Positions 25,475 through 35,321 of a stretch of DNA of 64,000 nucleotides are shown here, in pieces. Numbering within the stretch: the first letter of the stretch is position 1; every line of letters begins with the position of its first letter. The notes under the pieces were generated by a model. That model made no database searches and had not been told where the DNA came from. It saw nothing but the letters and a program-made list of their open reading frames with translations. The stretch spans positions 198,057 through 262,056 of the forward strand of contig NFUW01000001.1 of NCBI GenBank assembly GCA_002127285.1. The letters run 5' to 3'. A program made the translations under genes and the position numbers. This DNA is from Chitinophagaceae bacterium IBVUCB1. GTDB taxonomy: Bacteria > Bacteroidota > Bacteroidia > Chitinophagales > Chitinophagaceae.

Positions 25475-27343
25475 ATGTGCGGCATAGCAGGCTGTTGGGG
25501 AAAATATGATGAGCATCAGATAAGTGCTTCTTTTGAAAGCATCAGACATAGAGGACCTGATGCTAATGGCATATATAAACATGACGACCTCACATTAATG
25601 CACCACAGGCTCTCTATCATAGACCTGACGGAACTTGGCGCGCAACCTTACCATTATGAACACCTGAGCATGGTATATAATGGCGAGGTATATAATTTTG
25701 AGTATGTAAAAAGAGAATTAATTGCAGAAGGGTATAGCTTCATATCTCGTTGCGATACTGAAGTAATCATAAAAGCATTCCACAAATGGGGCGTAGAAGC
25801 TGTACACCACTTTGTAGGCATGTTCGCAATTGCATTGTATGACAAGAAGGAAAATGAAATGTACCTGTTTCGCGACAGGTTTGGGGTAAAGCCGATATAC
25901 TACACCACACAAGGGGGCTTTGCTTTTGGTAGCGAACTAAGAGCAGTCTTACCGTTTATAAAAAACAAGACCCTTGACAACAACTCGGTATTTGAATACT
26001 TCAGGTTTGGCTATATCTCTGAAGAAAAGACAATATTCAAAGAAGCAAAAAAACTGATGCCGGGCTATTACTTGAAATACAAAGACGGCAAAGCAAGAGC
26101 CTACTGTTATTGGGATGCTAAGCTATTGGCAGCACAACCTACCCCACAACTTACAGATGAAGAATGGCAAGAATTGCTGCACAAAGAACTGATCGAAGCA
26201 TTCAGCCTGCGTATGGTATCTGATGTGCCTGTGGGTATATTTCTTAGCGGTGGTATAGACAGCTCTTTGGTATCTGCGATTTTGCAAAAACACTATGGCA
26301 ATATCAACACCTTCACCATTGGTTTTGACCACGAAAGATATAACGAGGCCCCGTATGCAAAAAAAGTAGCCGATTATCTTGGTACAACGCATACAGAGTT
26401 CACACTGAATACAAGCGAAGCATACGAGGTACTTGAAAAGTTTTATGATATATACGATGAGCCTTATGCCGACTCTTCGGGCATACCCAGTACTATCGTA
26501 TCTAAATTGGCTGCTGCACAAGGTGTTAAGGTAGTGCTGTCTGCCAATGGCGGCGATGAATTGTTTGCAGGTTACAGGCACTACCACACTACACTCAGCT
26601 ACTACAATAAATTTTTATCAATCCCGGTTGCGCTTCGTAAAGCAATGCACTATGGTACATCTGCATTATACGAAACAGGCCTGTTTAAACGCATATATAA
26701 TAAAAACACTGAACACAGAATTGCTGTGCTGAATGAACTGCTGAATGTAGAAGAACTTGGCAGTTTTTATAATTCATTCCTTGCCAATCAGGGCAATCTT
26801 GAAATGAAATCGTTATTGAGGATTAATGGGAGAGATACGCAAGACACAGAATTAGTTACTGATGATATGACTGGGTTGATGTTGTACGACATAAGTCACT
26901 ATCTACCGGATGACTTATTAGTTAAAATGGACAGGGCAACCATGTATAATAGCATTGAGGGGCGTGAGCCATTCCTCGACCATAGGTTGGTAAAAATTGC
27001 TTGCCAGATGCCCATCGGCCTAAAATGGAGAGATGATGAAAGCAAGTGGATATTGAAACGAATACTGGCAGAATATATACCGAGAGAATTATTTGTACGT
27101 CCTAAAATGGGGTTTTCAATCCCGATATTCAGTTGGTTCAGCACACACATGGATGTGATGTTTGAACACTACTTCACAAAACAACGTATTGAAAAAACCG
27201 GCGTCTTCAATGCCGGTGCAGTACTGGATGAGTACAAGAAATACCGCTGGAATAAACAAAACAACAAAGAATATAACATAGAAAAAATGTGGCGTATGCT
27301 CAGCTTTATGATGTGGTGGGATAAATGGTGTGAAAAATTATAA
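25475..27343 (+). CDS. asnB: AsnB-type glutamine-dependent amidotransferase (1)
   Basis: A 622-residue cytosolic enzyme with the asparagine-synthase layout. The N-terminal class II glutaminase begins with the catalytic cysteine (MCGIAGCWG) exposed after Met removal, with RHRGPD, HHRLSIID and MVYNGEVYN motifs. The synthase domain has the ATP PP-loop FLSGGIDSSL (about residue 251) and ANGGDELFAGY. In polysaccharide loci such proteins often amidate a sugar carboxylate rather than make asparagine; here that role is inferred from position. It overlaps the upstream end region of the next transferase if that gene starts at its GTG (27330), and is four bases after the preceding one. Confidence 0.88.
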   Translation: MCGIAGCWGKYDEHQISASFESIRHRGPDANGIYKHDDLTLMHHRLSIIDLTELGAQPYHYEHLSMVYNGEVYNFEYVKRELIAEGYSFISRCDTEVIIKAFHKWGVEAVHHFVGMFAIALYDKKENEMYLFRDRFGVKPIYYTTQGGFAFGSELRAVLPFIKNKTLDNNSVFEYFRFGYISEEKTIFKEAKKLMPGYYLKYKDGKARAYCYWDAKLLAAQPTPQLTDEEWQELLHKELIEAFSLRMVSDVPVGIFLSGGIDSSLVSAILQKHYGNINTFTIGFDHERYNEAPYAKKVADYLGTTHTEFTLNTSEAYEVLEKFYDIYDEPYADSSGIPSTIVSKLAAAQGVKVVLSANGGDELFAGYRHYHTTLSYYNKFLSIPVALRKAMHYGTSALYETGLFKRIYNKNTEHRIAVLNELLNVEELGSFYNSFLANQGNLEMKSLLRINGRDTQDTELVTDDMTGLMLYDISHYLPDDLLVKMDRATMYNSIEGREPFLDHRLVKIACQMPIGLKWRDDESKWILKRILAEYIPRELFVRPKMGFSIPIFSWFSTHMDVMFEHYFTKQRIEKTGVFNAGAVLDEYKKYRWNKQNNKEYNIEKMWRMLSFMMWWDKWCEKL

Positions 27344-27347
27344 GGTT

Positions 27348-28550
27348 ATGGTACAAAAGAAAAAAATACAGGTTGTATCGTTCCAATCACTGTCTGCAAC
27401 AAGTGGTGCAGGTATGGCGCGGTTAGGTTATATGTTGTCTGCAACACTCAACAATCGCGGACTTCTATCCAACTTTATTGTTCACTCAAAAGGCAAGTAT
27501 GATACACCTTTCAAATCCGTTCCTGTAAGTTTTTCATCAAGGTTCTATCTATTGGCATTAAACAAACTTGTCAATACGTTTAATATTCCATCATATAAGT
27601 TTCGACTATGGCAAGAGATGCTGTTTGACTGGTTTTGCCAATGGCGAATTAAGAAAGATACAGGCATCCTGTTTACGACGAATGCTTTTATGCACCGCAC
27701 ATTTAAACGTGCCAAAAAACTGGGCATTATTATCGTATTGTTGCCCGGCACCCCCGAAGAAAACTATATTTATGAATTAGTGTCAGAAGAAAATAAAAGA
27801 ATGGGCATAAAAACCATAGATGCCTATACATACGATAAAAGAGTTGCATATTTCAATAAAAGCGTAGCGTATATAGACAAGGTAATCGGTTCACTACCTA
27901 CTGTATACACCTCGTATACCACAGCCAATCATAGCCTTGAAATAATAAAAATACTCGGGCACATGACTCCCGATTTCAAGCCAGCAACAATTGTCCCGAA
28001 AACGACAGCAGACTCTTTTCATATTGGCTATATAGCACACACGGTTATACTGAAAGGTTTGCATTACTTGTTAGATGCATGGAAAGAAATTTCAACCAAT
28101 CCCCAACATGGCAATATAACACTTCATATTGGCGGCAGTATGGACGGTGCTATGCAAGATTATGTTGATAAACATTACGCTGGGCTGGTCAATGTAATAT
28201 GGGAAGGTCATATTGCAGATACAGCATCTTTTATGCAGAAAATAGATGTCTTAGTCGTGCCAAGTTTGATTGATGGTGCACCTATGACCGCATTAGAAGC
28301 AGCGCACAATGGTGTGCCATGTATTATTACAGACCACTGCGGCTCGTCTGAACTACTTAGCAGAAACGAATCTGGTTGTTGGGTAATTCCTATAAGAGAT
28401 AAAACAGCTATTACTGAGCGTATTTTGTATGCTTATAACAACAGAGAAACTACAAGAACCGTAGGCATGAATGCTAAGCAAAATATAGACCGGTACAGTA
28501 TGCAAAAATTTATTGACGAAGTAGCAGATTATCTCGAACAGCATATATAA
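27348..28550 (+). CDS. Family 4 glycosyltransferase, second of the duplicated pair
   Basis: A 400-residue GT-B enzyme. I chose ATG 27348 because MVQKKKIQVVSFQS then lines up with the start of its relative at 24250; a GTG at 27330 would add six residues and overlap AsnB by 14 bases. It shares with that relative the SGAGMARLGY loop, the FKSxPVS, YKFRLWQE and YIDKVIG blocks and the C-terminal VPSLIDGAPMTALEAAHNGV. The gene follows asnB without a gap worth noting. Specificity unknown. Confidence 0.86.
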   Translation: MVQKKKIQVVSFQSLSATSGAGMARLGYMLSATLNNRGLLSNFIVHSKGKYDTPFKSVPVSFSSRFYLLALNKLVNTFNIPSYKFRLWQEMLFDWFCQWRIKKDTGILFTTNAFMHRTFKRAKKLGIIIVLLPGTPEENYIYELVSEENKRMGIKTIDAYTYDKRVAYFNKSVAYIDKVIGSLPTVYTSYTTANHSLEIIKILGHMTPDFKPATIVPKTTADSFHIGYIAHTVILKGLHYLLDAWKEISTNPQHGNITLHIGGSMDGAMQDYVDKHYAGLVNVIWEGHIADTASFMQKIDVLVVPSLIDGAPMTALEAAHNGVPCIITDHCGSSELLSRNESGCWVIPIRDKTAITERILYAYNNRETTRTVGMNAKQNIDRYSMQKFIDEVADYLEQHI

Positions 28551-28553
28551 AAG

Positions 28554-29756
28554 ATGAAAAACGTATTGTTGATAGGTTCGGAATTGGGGAAAGGTGGTGC
28601 AGAACGTTCCATCTCGCTGCTTAGCTATTACCTTGAACAGTATGGCTATAATGTAACACTATGTATATTATCCGGAACAGACAGAGAAAAATTTTATAAA
28701 ACATGTAAAAATGTGGTTTTCATCGACCCGCCTGCATATACTGGCATTATTGGCAAGATAAGAGCATGGAGACACCGCATAAGCAGTATAAAAAGACTGA
28801 AAAAAAGCACCGCCACTGATGTATCAATCAGCTTTCTGGAAGGTCCCGACTATGTAAACATACTAACAAAAGGCAAAGAGAAGGTAGTGCTCAGCATACG
28901 TGGCTCTAAAATGCACGACAAAGTAATAAGTGGTGCAATAGGTACGGTAAGAAAGGAAATACTAATACCTCGCTTATACAGCAAAGCAGATGCAATTGTA
29001 TGCGTTACGAATGCTTTGGCAGATGAACTTCACGAACATTTTAGCATCCTGCGTAAAAATCTAAAGACAATTAATAATTTTTACGAAATAAAAGATATTC
29101 AGGGCAAAGCTAATGATGACCTGTCTACAGAAGAAATAAAGATATTCACTAAACCTGTTATTATATCATCTGGTAGATTACACGTTGGTAAAGAGTTTGA
29201 CAAACTCATCAAAATATACGCCTCTGTAAATCAAATAAAATCCTCACGACTTTTGATATTAGGTGACGGGGAAACAAAAAGTGAGCTAATAGACCTTTCT
29301 CATAAACTGCAACTGAATATTTGTGATTGGCAAGCAGGTGAAAGGCACGATGCCGATGTGTACTTAATGGGATTTCAGCATAACGCATTTAAATTTTATA
29401 AACATAGCAAATTGTTTGCGCTTACTTCATCTTGGGAAGGCTTTCCGAATGTACTGGCAGAGGCACTTATTTGCTGCATTCCTGTTGTTACTACAGACTG
29501 CCCTACAGGCCCGAGAGAAATACTAAATGTTTCAGACCTGCCAAAAGAACCGATTAATTACAGCATCAATACGCCAGTAGGCACATTATTGCCAATGGTG
29601 AATGTACTGACAGAAAACATAAAACAATTGTGGGTAGATGCCATAGTTGATCGGCTGAAAAAGCCTGCACCAGATAAAGAGGCATTTGAAACACTAACCC
29701 AACGCTTTACGCTTGAAGCTATGCTGCAGCAATGGGCAAATGTAATTGAAGAATAA
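28554..29756 (+). CDS. Family 4 glycosyltransferase
   Basis: A 400-residue GT-B enzyme. Its N terminus has the glycine-rich acceptor-side motif MKNVLLIGSELGKGGAERSI, and the C-terminal donor domain has ISSGRLHVGKEFDKLI and TSSWEGFPNVLAEALICCIP, the retaining-type EX7E motif (E in WEG and in AEA). The sequence resembles the GalNAc-type or N-acetylgalactosaminyl PglA/PglJ-like branch in general form, but I would not assign a sugar. It starts three bases after the previous stop and its own stop codon touches the next ATG. Confidence 0.87.
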   Translation: MKNVLLIGSELGKGGAERSISLLSYYLEQYGYNVTLCILSGTDREKFYKTCKNVVFIDPPAYTGIIGKIRAWRHRISSIKRLKKSTATDVSISFLEGPDYVNILTKGKEKVVLSIRGSKMHDKVISGAIGTVRKEILIPRLYSKADAIVCVTNALADELHEHFSILRKNLKTINNFYEIKDIQGKANDDLSTEEIKIFTKPVIISSGRLHVGKEFDKLIKIYASVNQIKSSRLLILGDGETKSELIDLSHKLQLNICDWQAGERHDADVYLMGFQHNAFKFYKHSKLFALTSSWEGFPNVLAEALICCIPVVTTDCPTGPREILNVSDLPKEPINYSINTPVGTLLPMVNVLTENIKQLWVDAIVDRLKKPAPDKEAFETLTQRFTLEAMLQQWANVIEE

Positions 29757-30854
29757 ATGAACATTCTGATAATAGACAACTCTATGGCTTTTACAGGCGC
29801 ATTCAAATGTGCACTTAGCGAGGCTATGTTATTATCAAACAGACATAAGTTTGTGTTTATCATTCACCCAGACAGTAAAGTAAAATCAATTTTAGAAGAA
29901 CATCACATAACATACCACACAATCCCATTGCTCGAAGTAAGAAAGTCTCTTTCATTATTATTATACCCGTTTGTACTGCTACAGAACACATACAGAACAT
30001 GGATAATAGTAAAGCGAGAAAGAATTGATGTGGTTCAAATAAACGACTTTTACAACCTTATTGGCGCTTTACTGAAACTATTTGGCTACAAGGGGAAAAT
30101 CATTACTTATGTACGCTTTGTACCTGCAGCAATACCTAAGCCATTAAGAAAAATATGGACATTTTTTGCTCAGTGTTTTTCATACAAAGTAATTGCTGTA
30201 TCCGATACAGTCTTAAAACAACTACCAGCCAAAAGCAACACTATCAGACTATATGACCCTGTCAATCTTACAGAAAAAATTAATTCTGTGAAAAAAGATG
30301 ACGACACTGTTCAATTACTTTATCTATCAAACTACATTCGTGGCAAAGGACAAGAATATGCTCTGCAAGCGTTTGCAAATGCATACAATAAAAATAATAA
30401 ACTCCGTCTTCGGTTTGTAGGGGGCGATATGGGCTTAGAAAAGAACAAACAATTTAAGCAGAACCTGATAGATGAAGTAAGCAGATTAGAGCTTAACGTA
30501 TTGGTTAGCTTTTCAGGTTTCAATAGTAACATTGAAGCAGCAATTAAGGACGCTGATATTCTTTTGAATTTTTCTGAGTCAGAATCTTTATCCATGACCT
30601 GCCTTGAGGCTGCGTATTACGGCACTGCTGTAATTGCAACTAAATGTGGTGGGCCAGAAGAAGTAATTGACAATAATAAAACAGGCATTTTAGTACCTGT
30701 TGCAGATATAGAAGCCATGACTGATGCCATATTGAAGCTAAGCTATAGCAAAGAGTTACGACAACAATATGCAGATGCTGGCAAAACGTATGTTAGAGAA
30801 AAATTCAGCCAAGAGGCATTTATAACAACATTTGAAGCTATACTTTCAGCATAA
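29757..30854 (+). CDS. Family 4 glycosyltransferase
   Basis: A 365-residue GT-B enzyme starting directly at the base after the previous stop codon. N-terminal NILIIDNSMAFTGAFKCAL is a variant acceptor loop; the donor domain carries LLYLSNYIRGKGQEYALQAF and the retaining motif NFSESESLSMTCLEAAYYGT (about residues 276-295). Very AT-rich coding sequence (one sampled 60-base line, 29881-29940, is 32% GC). It shares a single base with the next gene. Sugar specificity unknown. Confidence 0.86.
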   Translation: MNILIIDNSMAFTGAFKCALSEAMLLSNRHKFVFIIHPDSKVKSILEEHHITYHTIPLLEVRKSLSLLLYPFVLLQNTYRTWIIVKRERIDVVQINDFYNLIGALLKLFGYKGKIITYVRFVPAAIPKPLRKIWTFFAQCFSYKVIAVSDTVLKQLPAKSNTIRLYDPVNLTEKINSVKKDDDTVQLLYLSNYIRGKGQEYALQAFANAYNKNNKLRLRFVGGDMGLEKNKQFKQNLIDEVSRLELNVLVSFSGFNSNIEAAIKDADILLNFSESESLSMTCLEAAYYGTAVIATKCGGPEEVIDNNKTGILVPVADIEAMTDAILKLSYSKELRQQYADAGKTYVREKFSQEAFITTFEAILSA

Positions 30855-31930
30855 TGAAGAAGCCGAAAATATTATTTATGGTTCCCTACCCGATTGGCAA
30901 TGCTCCATCGCAGCGCTTTCGTGTAGAATTGTTTGAACCATATTTGAAAGAGGCTGGCTTTAGTTATGAAATTGCACCATTTATGGATGCAACTACTTGG
31001 AAGCATTTATATAAGCAAGGTTCCTTATTACAAAAAGCATGGGGAATTGCCAAAGGATACCTGAAGCGGATAAAAAATGTACTGATTGATGTGCATGGTT
31101 ACGATTACATATTCGTACATAGAGAGGCTGCGCCATTAGGGCCGCCAGTATTTGAGTGGATTATCGCAAGGCTTTGGGGCAAGAAAATGATATTCGATTT
31201 TGACGATGCCATTTGGATACCCAATACGAGTAACGAAAATAGCATCGCTGCAAGATTAAAATGTTTCTGGAAAACGAAGCACATAATAAAATGGAGTTAC
31301 AAAATAGCTGCGGGCAATGATTATTTAAGCAAATATGCGTTACAATATAATAGCGAAGTGGTGTTGATGCCTACTTGTGTAGATATGGAGCGTATGCATA
31401 ATGGCACAAAAGCGCATACAAACCACAAACCTATTGTCGGGTGGACGGGCAGCCACTCTACCTTACCATACCTCGATAATATTATCTCTGTTATCAATGC
31501 TTTACAAGCAAAACACGACTTTACTTTTTTAGTGATTGCAGATAAAAACCCTGAACTGCCATTAAAGAGTTTTCAGTTTGTCCCTTGGAATGCAGCAACG
31601 GAAATAGAAGATTTATTGCGCATGGATATTGGCATCATGCCATTAAAAGCAGATGCTTGGAGTGAGGGTAAATGTGGTTTCAAACTCATACAGTATCTGT
31701 CATTAGCTATTCCAGCATTAGCAAGCCCGGTGGGTGTTAATTCAGTAATTATACAACAAGGTGAAAACGGTTATTTATGCAATAGTGAAGAAGAATGGAA
31801 AAACCATCTTGAAGAACTTATTGCAAACACAAGCAAACGAAAACAAATGGGAGAAGTAGGACAGCAACTAATATTGAAAAATTACAGTACCCAATCTCAA
31901 CACACTACTTTCTTACAACTATTCTCGTAG
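30854..31930 (+). CDS. Family 4-like glycosyltransferase
   Basis: A 358-residue GT-B enzyme, the last plus-strand gene before the inverted membrane protein. Its N terminus ILFMVPYPIGNAPSQRFRVE with the conserved SQRFR, the DFDDAIW motif near residue 117 and VGWTGSHSTLPYLD near residue 196 mark a GT4 subgroup common in exopolysaccharide loci. The ATG overlaps the previous stop codon by one base (TAATG), so translation is coupled. It ends back to back with the gene at 31931, with no intergenic base. Confidence 0.82.
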   Translation: MKKPKILFMVPYPIGNAPSQRFRVELFEPYLKEAGFSYEIAPFMDATTWKHLYKQGSLLQKAWGIAKGYLKRIKNVLIDVHGYDYIFVHREAAPLGPPVFEWIIARLWGKKMIFDFDDAIWIPNTSNENSIAARLKCFWKTKHIIKWSYKIAAGNDYLSKYALQYNSEVVLMPTCVDMERMHNGTKAHTNHKPIVGWTGSHSTLPYLDNIISVINALQAKHDFTFLVIADKNPELPLKSFQFVPWNAATEIEDLLRMDIGIMPLKADAWSEGKCGFKLIQYLSLAIPALASPVGVNSVIIQQGENGYLCNSEEEWKNHLEELIANTSKRKQMGEVGQQLILKNYSTQSQHTTFLQLFS

Positions 31931-33298
31931 CTACTTTAGCCTTAGCGAAAAGATATTCTTATCTAAAGAATTGTTTTTATAGTATATCAACATCAGTGCA
32001 ATGCCATAAAACGGCAATGCAGGTATGCGGTAGCGCGATAGGGCACCAAAGTTGCCCGATGATATACCAACAGCAAAGGCAAAAATGATAGCGAATATCA
32101 GGCAAAACTGAATAGTAGGGTCTGCCGAAATAGTAGCCCATGCCCTACGCGGCCCGATGGTGAGCAGCACTTTAATGGTTATCCAAAGGAACATGGCAGC
32201 TTCCAATGCATTCAGCATTTGCATTATTTTTCTTGTCTCCCATATATACGGCCTGAAAAGCGATACTACTACAGCTTGCGGAAACTTCTTAATCATTCCA
32301 CCAAAGGATGGGTCCATAGCTCCTAAATCGTATGCAGAACCTTCGTCTGATACAGATGCAATGTAAGTACTGGTGATGTATGATGTTTGTGCTACGTTCT
32401 CAAGTGAATACTTTCCCAGTGTGCTGGCAAATTGCGATGTAATAGCCATAAAGCCTCCTGCTGCACCGCCAATCACCATTATTTTTACAATAAACCTGCC
32501 AAACGAGCTTCTTATTTTATGAGAATAGGTAAACAATACCCACAACATAAGCGCAGGCAAAAACGCCATGATGATATATACTTTGATAGAAACGATGAGA
32601 TAAAAACTCATAACTGTTAAAGCGATAACACTAAAGCTAAAATCTCGGTTTATCAGCAATCTGAACACTCCATACGTCAGCCAACCCAAACCAAACATAC
32701 AGACAGTATCTTTGAAAATACCAGACCCCCACATCACCGTACTTGGTATATATAACACGCAAATAGCAATCTGCTTTGTGTACATAGGATACTTAGTAGC
32801 AAATGTGCGAAACAACGCCCAAAGCCCTGTAAAAGCCAACGTACCCAATAGTACAGCAGTTGGCAGATAAGTTGTAAATGTGAATATGCCAAGAAAAGCA
32901 ATGATAGCACAAACTACATACTCTGTGGGTCCCTCGTAGTACCATGTCATTTGCGATATATACTTACCGTAGTAAGAGGGGTCGTACCATTCGGGGATGT
33001 GAAACAACAGGTTGAACCATTTATTAGCCGATTCATTAAACGACCAGTTGATTACCTCTGCGTGCCTGAAGTAATTGACGGTATCTCCACCCCCGCCATA
33101 GTAGTATTGATATATCAACCCGATGAATATAGCCCCACCCAATTTTGCCGTGAGTCCAGTTAAGAAATATGGACGCCATTTATGCCCCGGCGGATACCTG
33201 ACATCCCGTATCTTGATAGCGATGAGGTAGATGATGCCAAGATAGAATGGTAGCAACAAATAGTCGAGCAAGTGAATAAATTGATTGCTATCTTGCAT
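31931..33298 (-). CDS. Polytopic membrane protein, candidate polysaccharide polymerase
   Basis: A 455-residue protein with about ten to twelve hydrophobic helices and a large loop containing YYYGGGGDTVNYFRHAEVI (about residues 65-83) and a WGSGIFKDTV segment. It has no recognisable enzyme motif. The GGDxxNYF-type loop and overall form recall Wzy/EpsG-type polymerases, and no other polymerase candidate exists in the locus, but this is inference. It is the only minus-strand gene between 16 and 36.6 kb; it converges on the transferase at 31930 and diverges from the second AsnB gene across 54 bases. Confidence 0.6.
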   Translation of the reverse strand: MQDSNQFIHLLDYLLLPFYLGIIYLIAIKIRDVRYPPGHKWRPYFLTGLTAKLGGAIFIGLIYQYYYGGGGDTVNYFRHAEVINWSFNESANKWFNLLFHIPEWYDPSYYGKYISQMTWYYEGPTEYVVCAIIAFLGIFTFTTYLPTAVLLGTLAFTGLWALFRTFATKYPMYTKQIAICVLYIPSTVMWGSGIFKDTVCMFGLGWLTYGVFRLLINRDFSFSVIALTVMSFYLIVSIKVYIIMAFLPALMLWVLFTYSHKIRSSFGRFIVKIMVIGGAAGGFMAITSQFASTLGKYSLENVAQTSYITSTYIASVSDEGSAYDLGAMDPSFGGMIKKFPQAVVVSLFRPYIWETRKIMQMLNALEAAMFLWITIKVLLTIGPRRAWATISADPTIQFCLIFAIIFAFAVGISSGNFGALSRYRIPALPFYGIALMLIYYKNNSLDKNIFSLRLK

Positions 33299-33352
33299 CA
33301 GGTTTTTAAAATTTCATATTTACTAACTTAATCACAACTATTTGTCTGTCTC

Positions 33353-35263
33353 ATGTGTGGCATTACAGGTTATTACGCTTTCAGGGCAAACGCTGCATCC
33401 AACCTTACAAAAATAACACAATCAACAGATAAATTATTCCTTCGCGGTCCAGATAGTGGCAATGTTTATACACATCGCAATGTGGCATTGGGACATCGTC
33501 GCCTATCTATCATTGACACCTCATCAGGGGCTTCACAACCCATGACGGATGTATCAGGCAGATATACGATAGTTTTCAATGGTGAGATATTCAACTACCA
33601 ATCATTATCAGACAAATACCTGCAAGATGTATGGCAACGCATCGGTGGTGCCAAAACAACGTCTGACACCGAAGTATTGCTTTATTTGCTGATAAAATAC
33701 GGAGCATCCTGTATCGAATGGTTAGCAGGTTTCTTTGCTTTCAGTTTGTACGACGCAGAAACAGGCAGTATGATAATTGCCAGAGATAGATTTGGAAAGA
33801 AACCTCTATTATATCATGCTACCGAAGAACACCTAGCTTTTGCATCAGAAATGAAGGCATTACTTGAATGGGGGATACCGAAATTCATCAACTACACTAC
33901 ATTGCACCAATACCTTCAACTCAACTATATACCCCAGCCACAAAGCATCCTGCAAGGTGTGTCTAAACTACCACAGGGGCATTATATGATTTGTAATGCA
34001 AATGGCATCGAAGAAATAAAACCATACTACCAAATAAGCATCAATAAAGCTGCATACACTCAATATGATTATGCTACCGCACAAAAGGAACTCGTTAACC
34101 GAATGGATATATCTGTGCAGGAACGCATGATTGCTGATGTGCCGCTCGGTGCATTTCTTAGTGGGGGTATTGATTCTTCTGTTATCGTTGCACTTGCAAG
34201 CAAGTACACTAATAAACTCAATACTTTTTCTATAGGCTATAAAGACAATCCCTTTTTTGACGAAACGAAATACGCAAAACTTGTAGCTGACAAATACCAA
34301 ACCAACCATACCGTTTTTTCTCTTACTACAGACAATTTCCTTGAACACCTATATAGTGTACTTGATTATCTGGACGAGCCTTTTGCAGATTCTTCTGCCA
34401 TACCAGAATACATACTTTGCTATCATACACGCAAACATGTTACGGTAGCCCTTAGCGGAGACGGCGGTGATGAAGTGTTTGCAGGCTACAATAAACATGC
34501 TGCAGAATGGAAAATAAGGCAGCAGTCGCTGCTGAATACAATGGTAAAAGCAGGCGCACCACTATGGAAAATGCTGCCACGTAGCAGAAACAATAAAATT
34601 ACCAACCTATTCCGCCAGCTACATCGTTTTGCAGAGGGTGCAAATCTTTCAGAAAAAGACAGGTATTGGCGTTGGGCATCATTTAATACGCCGCAACAGG
34701 CATCTGCGCTTTTGGCAGATACTGCACGTAATCAGGTTGATTATAACCTTTCAGCAAAGCAAAGGGAAGAAATATTGCAGCATTTTAAAACAGGCGACTT
34801 TAACGAGGTATTACAGACCGACATGAACCTTGTTTTACTCAGCGATATGCTGGTAAAAGTGGATATGATGAGTATGGCAAACAGTTTAGAAGTACGCAGC
34901 CCGTTCCTTGATTATAAAGTAGTTGATTTTGCCTTTTCGCTGCCCGTAGCATATAAGGTTGACGGCAGCATGAAAAAGAAAATAGTACAGGATGCTTTTC
35001 GCGGGATGTTACCTGCAGAAATATATAACCGTCCTAAGCATGGTTTTGAAATACCACTGCTCGATTGGTTCAGAAAGGAATTGTGGGGTTTAATAAATGA
35101 TGATTTGCTAAGTAAAAGCTTTGTACAAGAACAAGGCATATTTGATGTACATGCTGTAGAACAATTAAAGAAGAAATTACACAGTAACAACCCTGAAGAT
35201 AGCCACGCTACCATTTGGGCTATTATTGTATTCCAATATTGGTGGAAAAAGTACTTCAACTGA
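33353..35263 (+). CDS. asnB: AsnB-type glutamine-dependent amidotransferase (2)
   Basis: A 636-residue relative of the enzyme at 25475 with the same layout: catalytic cysteine after Met1 (MCGITGYY), LRGPDSGN, GHRRLSIIDT, FNGEIFNY, PP-loop FLSGGIDSSVIV (about residue 265) and ALSGDGGDEVFAGYNKH. The two copies differ throughout, so they are old paralogues or independent acquisitions, not a recent duplication. A second amidotransferase in one glycan locus suggests two carboxylate sites or that one copy supplies asparagine. A one-mismatch -7-like sequence (ACTATTTG) lies about ten bases upstream of the ATG. Confidence 0.88.
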   Translation: MCGITGYYAFRANAASNLTKITQSTDKLFLRGPDSGNVYTHRNVALGHRRLSIIDTSSGASQPMTDVSGRYTIVFNGEIFNYQSLSDKYLQDVWQRIGGAKTTSDTEVLLYLLIKYGASCIEWLAGFFAFSLYDAETGSMIIARDRFGKKPLLYHATEEHLAFASEMKALLEWGIPKFINYTTLHQYLQLNYIPQPQSILQGVSKLPQGHYMICNANGIEEIKPYYQISINKAAYTQYDYATAQKELVNRMDISVQERMIADVPLGAFLSGGIDSSVIVALASKYTNKLNTFSIGYKDNPFFDETKYAKLVADKYQTNHTVFSLTTDNFLEHLYSVLDYLDEPFADSSAIPEYILCYHTRKHVTVALSGDGGDEVFAGYNKHAAEWKIRQQSLLNTMVKAGAPLWKMLPRSRNNKITNLFRQLHRFAEGANLSEKDRYWRWASFNTPQQASALLADTARNQVDYNLSAKQREEILQHFKTGDFNEVLQTDMNLVLLSDMLVKVDMMSMANSLEVRSPFLDYKVVDFAFSLPVAYKVDGSMKKKIVQDAFRGMLPAEIYNRPKHGFEIPLLDWFRKELWGLINDDLLSKSFVQEQGIFDVHAVEQLKKKLHSNNPEDSHATIWAIIVFQYWWKKYFN

Positions 35264-35295
35264 TACAAATGCTTTTAATAGCAACCGATTTGTCG

Positions 35296-35303
35296 TAATT
35301 TTG
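35296..35303 (+). promoter_or_regulatory. Promoter -7 box TAATTTTG for the last glycosyltransferase
   Basis: Exact TAnnTTTG match 18 bases upstream of the ATG at 35322. It argues that this gene is transcribed separately from the second AsnB gene, and that the longer reading frame opening at 35226 is not used. Confidence 0.55.
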
Positions 35304-35321
35304 ACCCGTTATAAGCTACAA

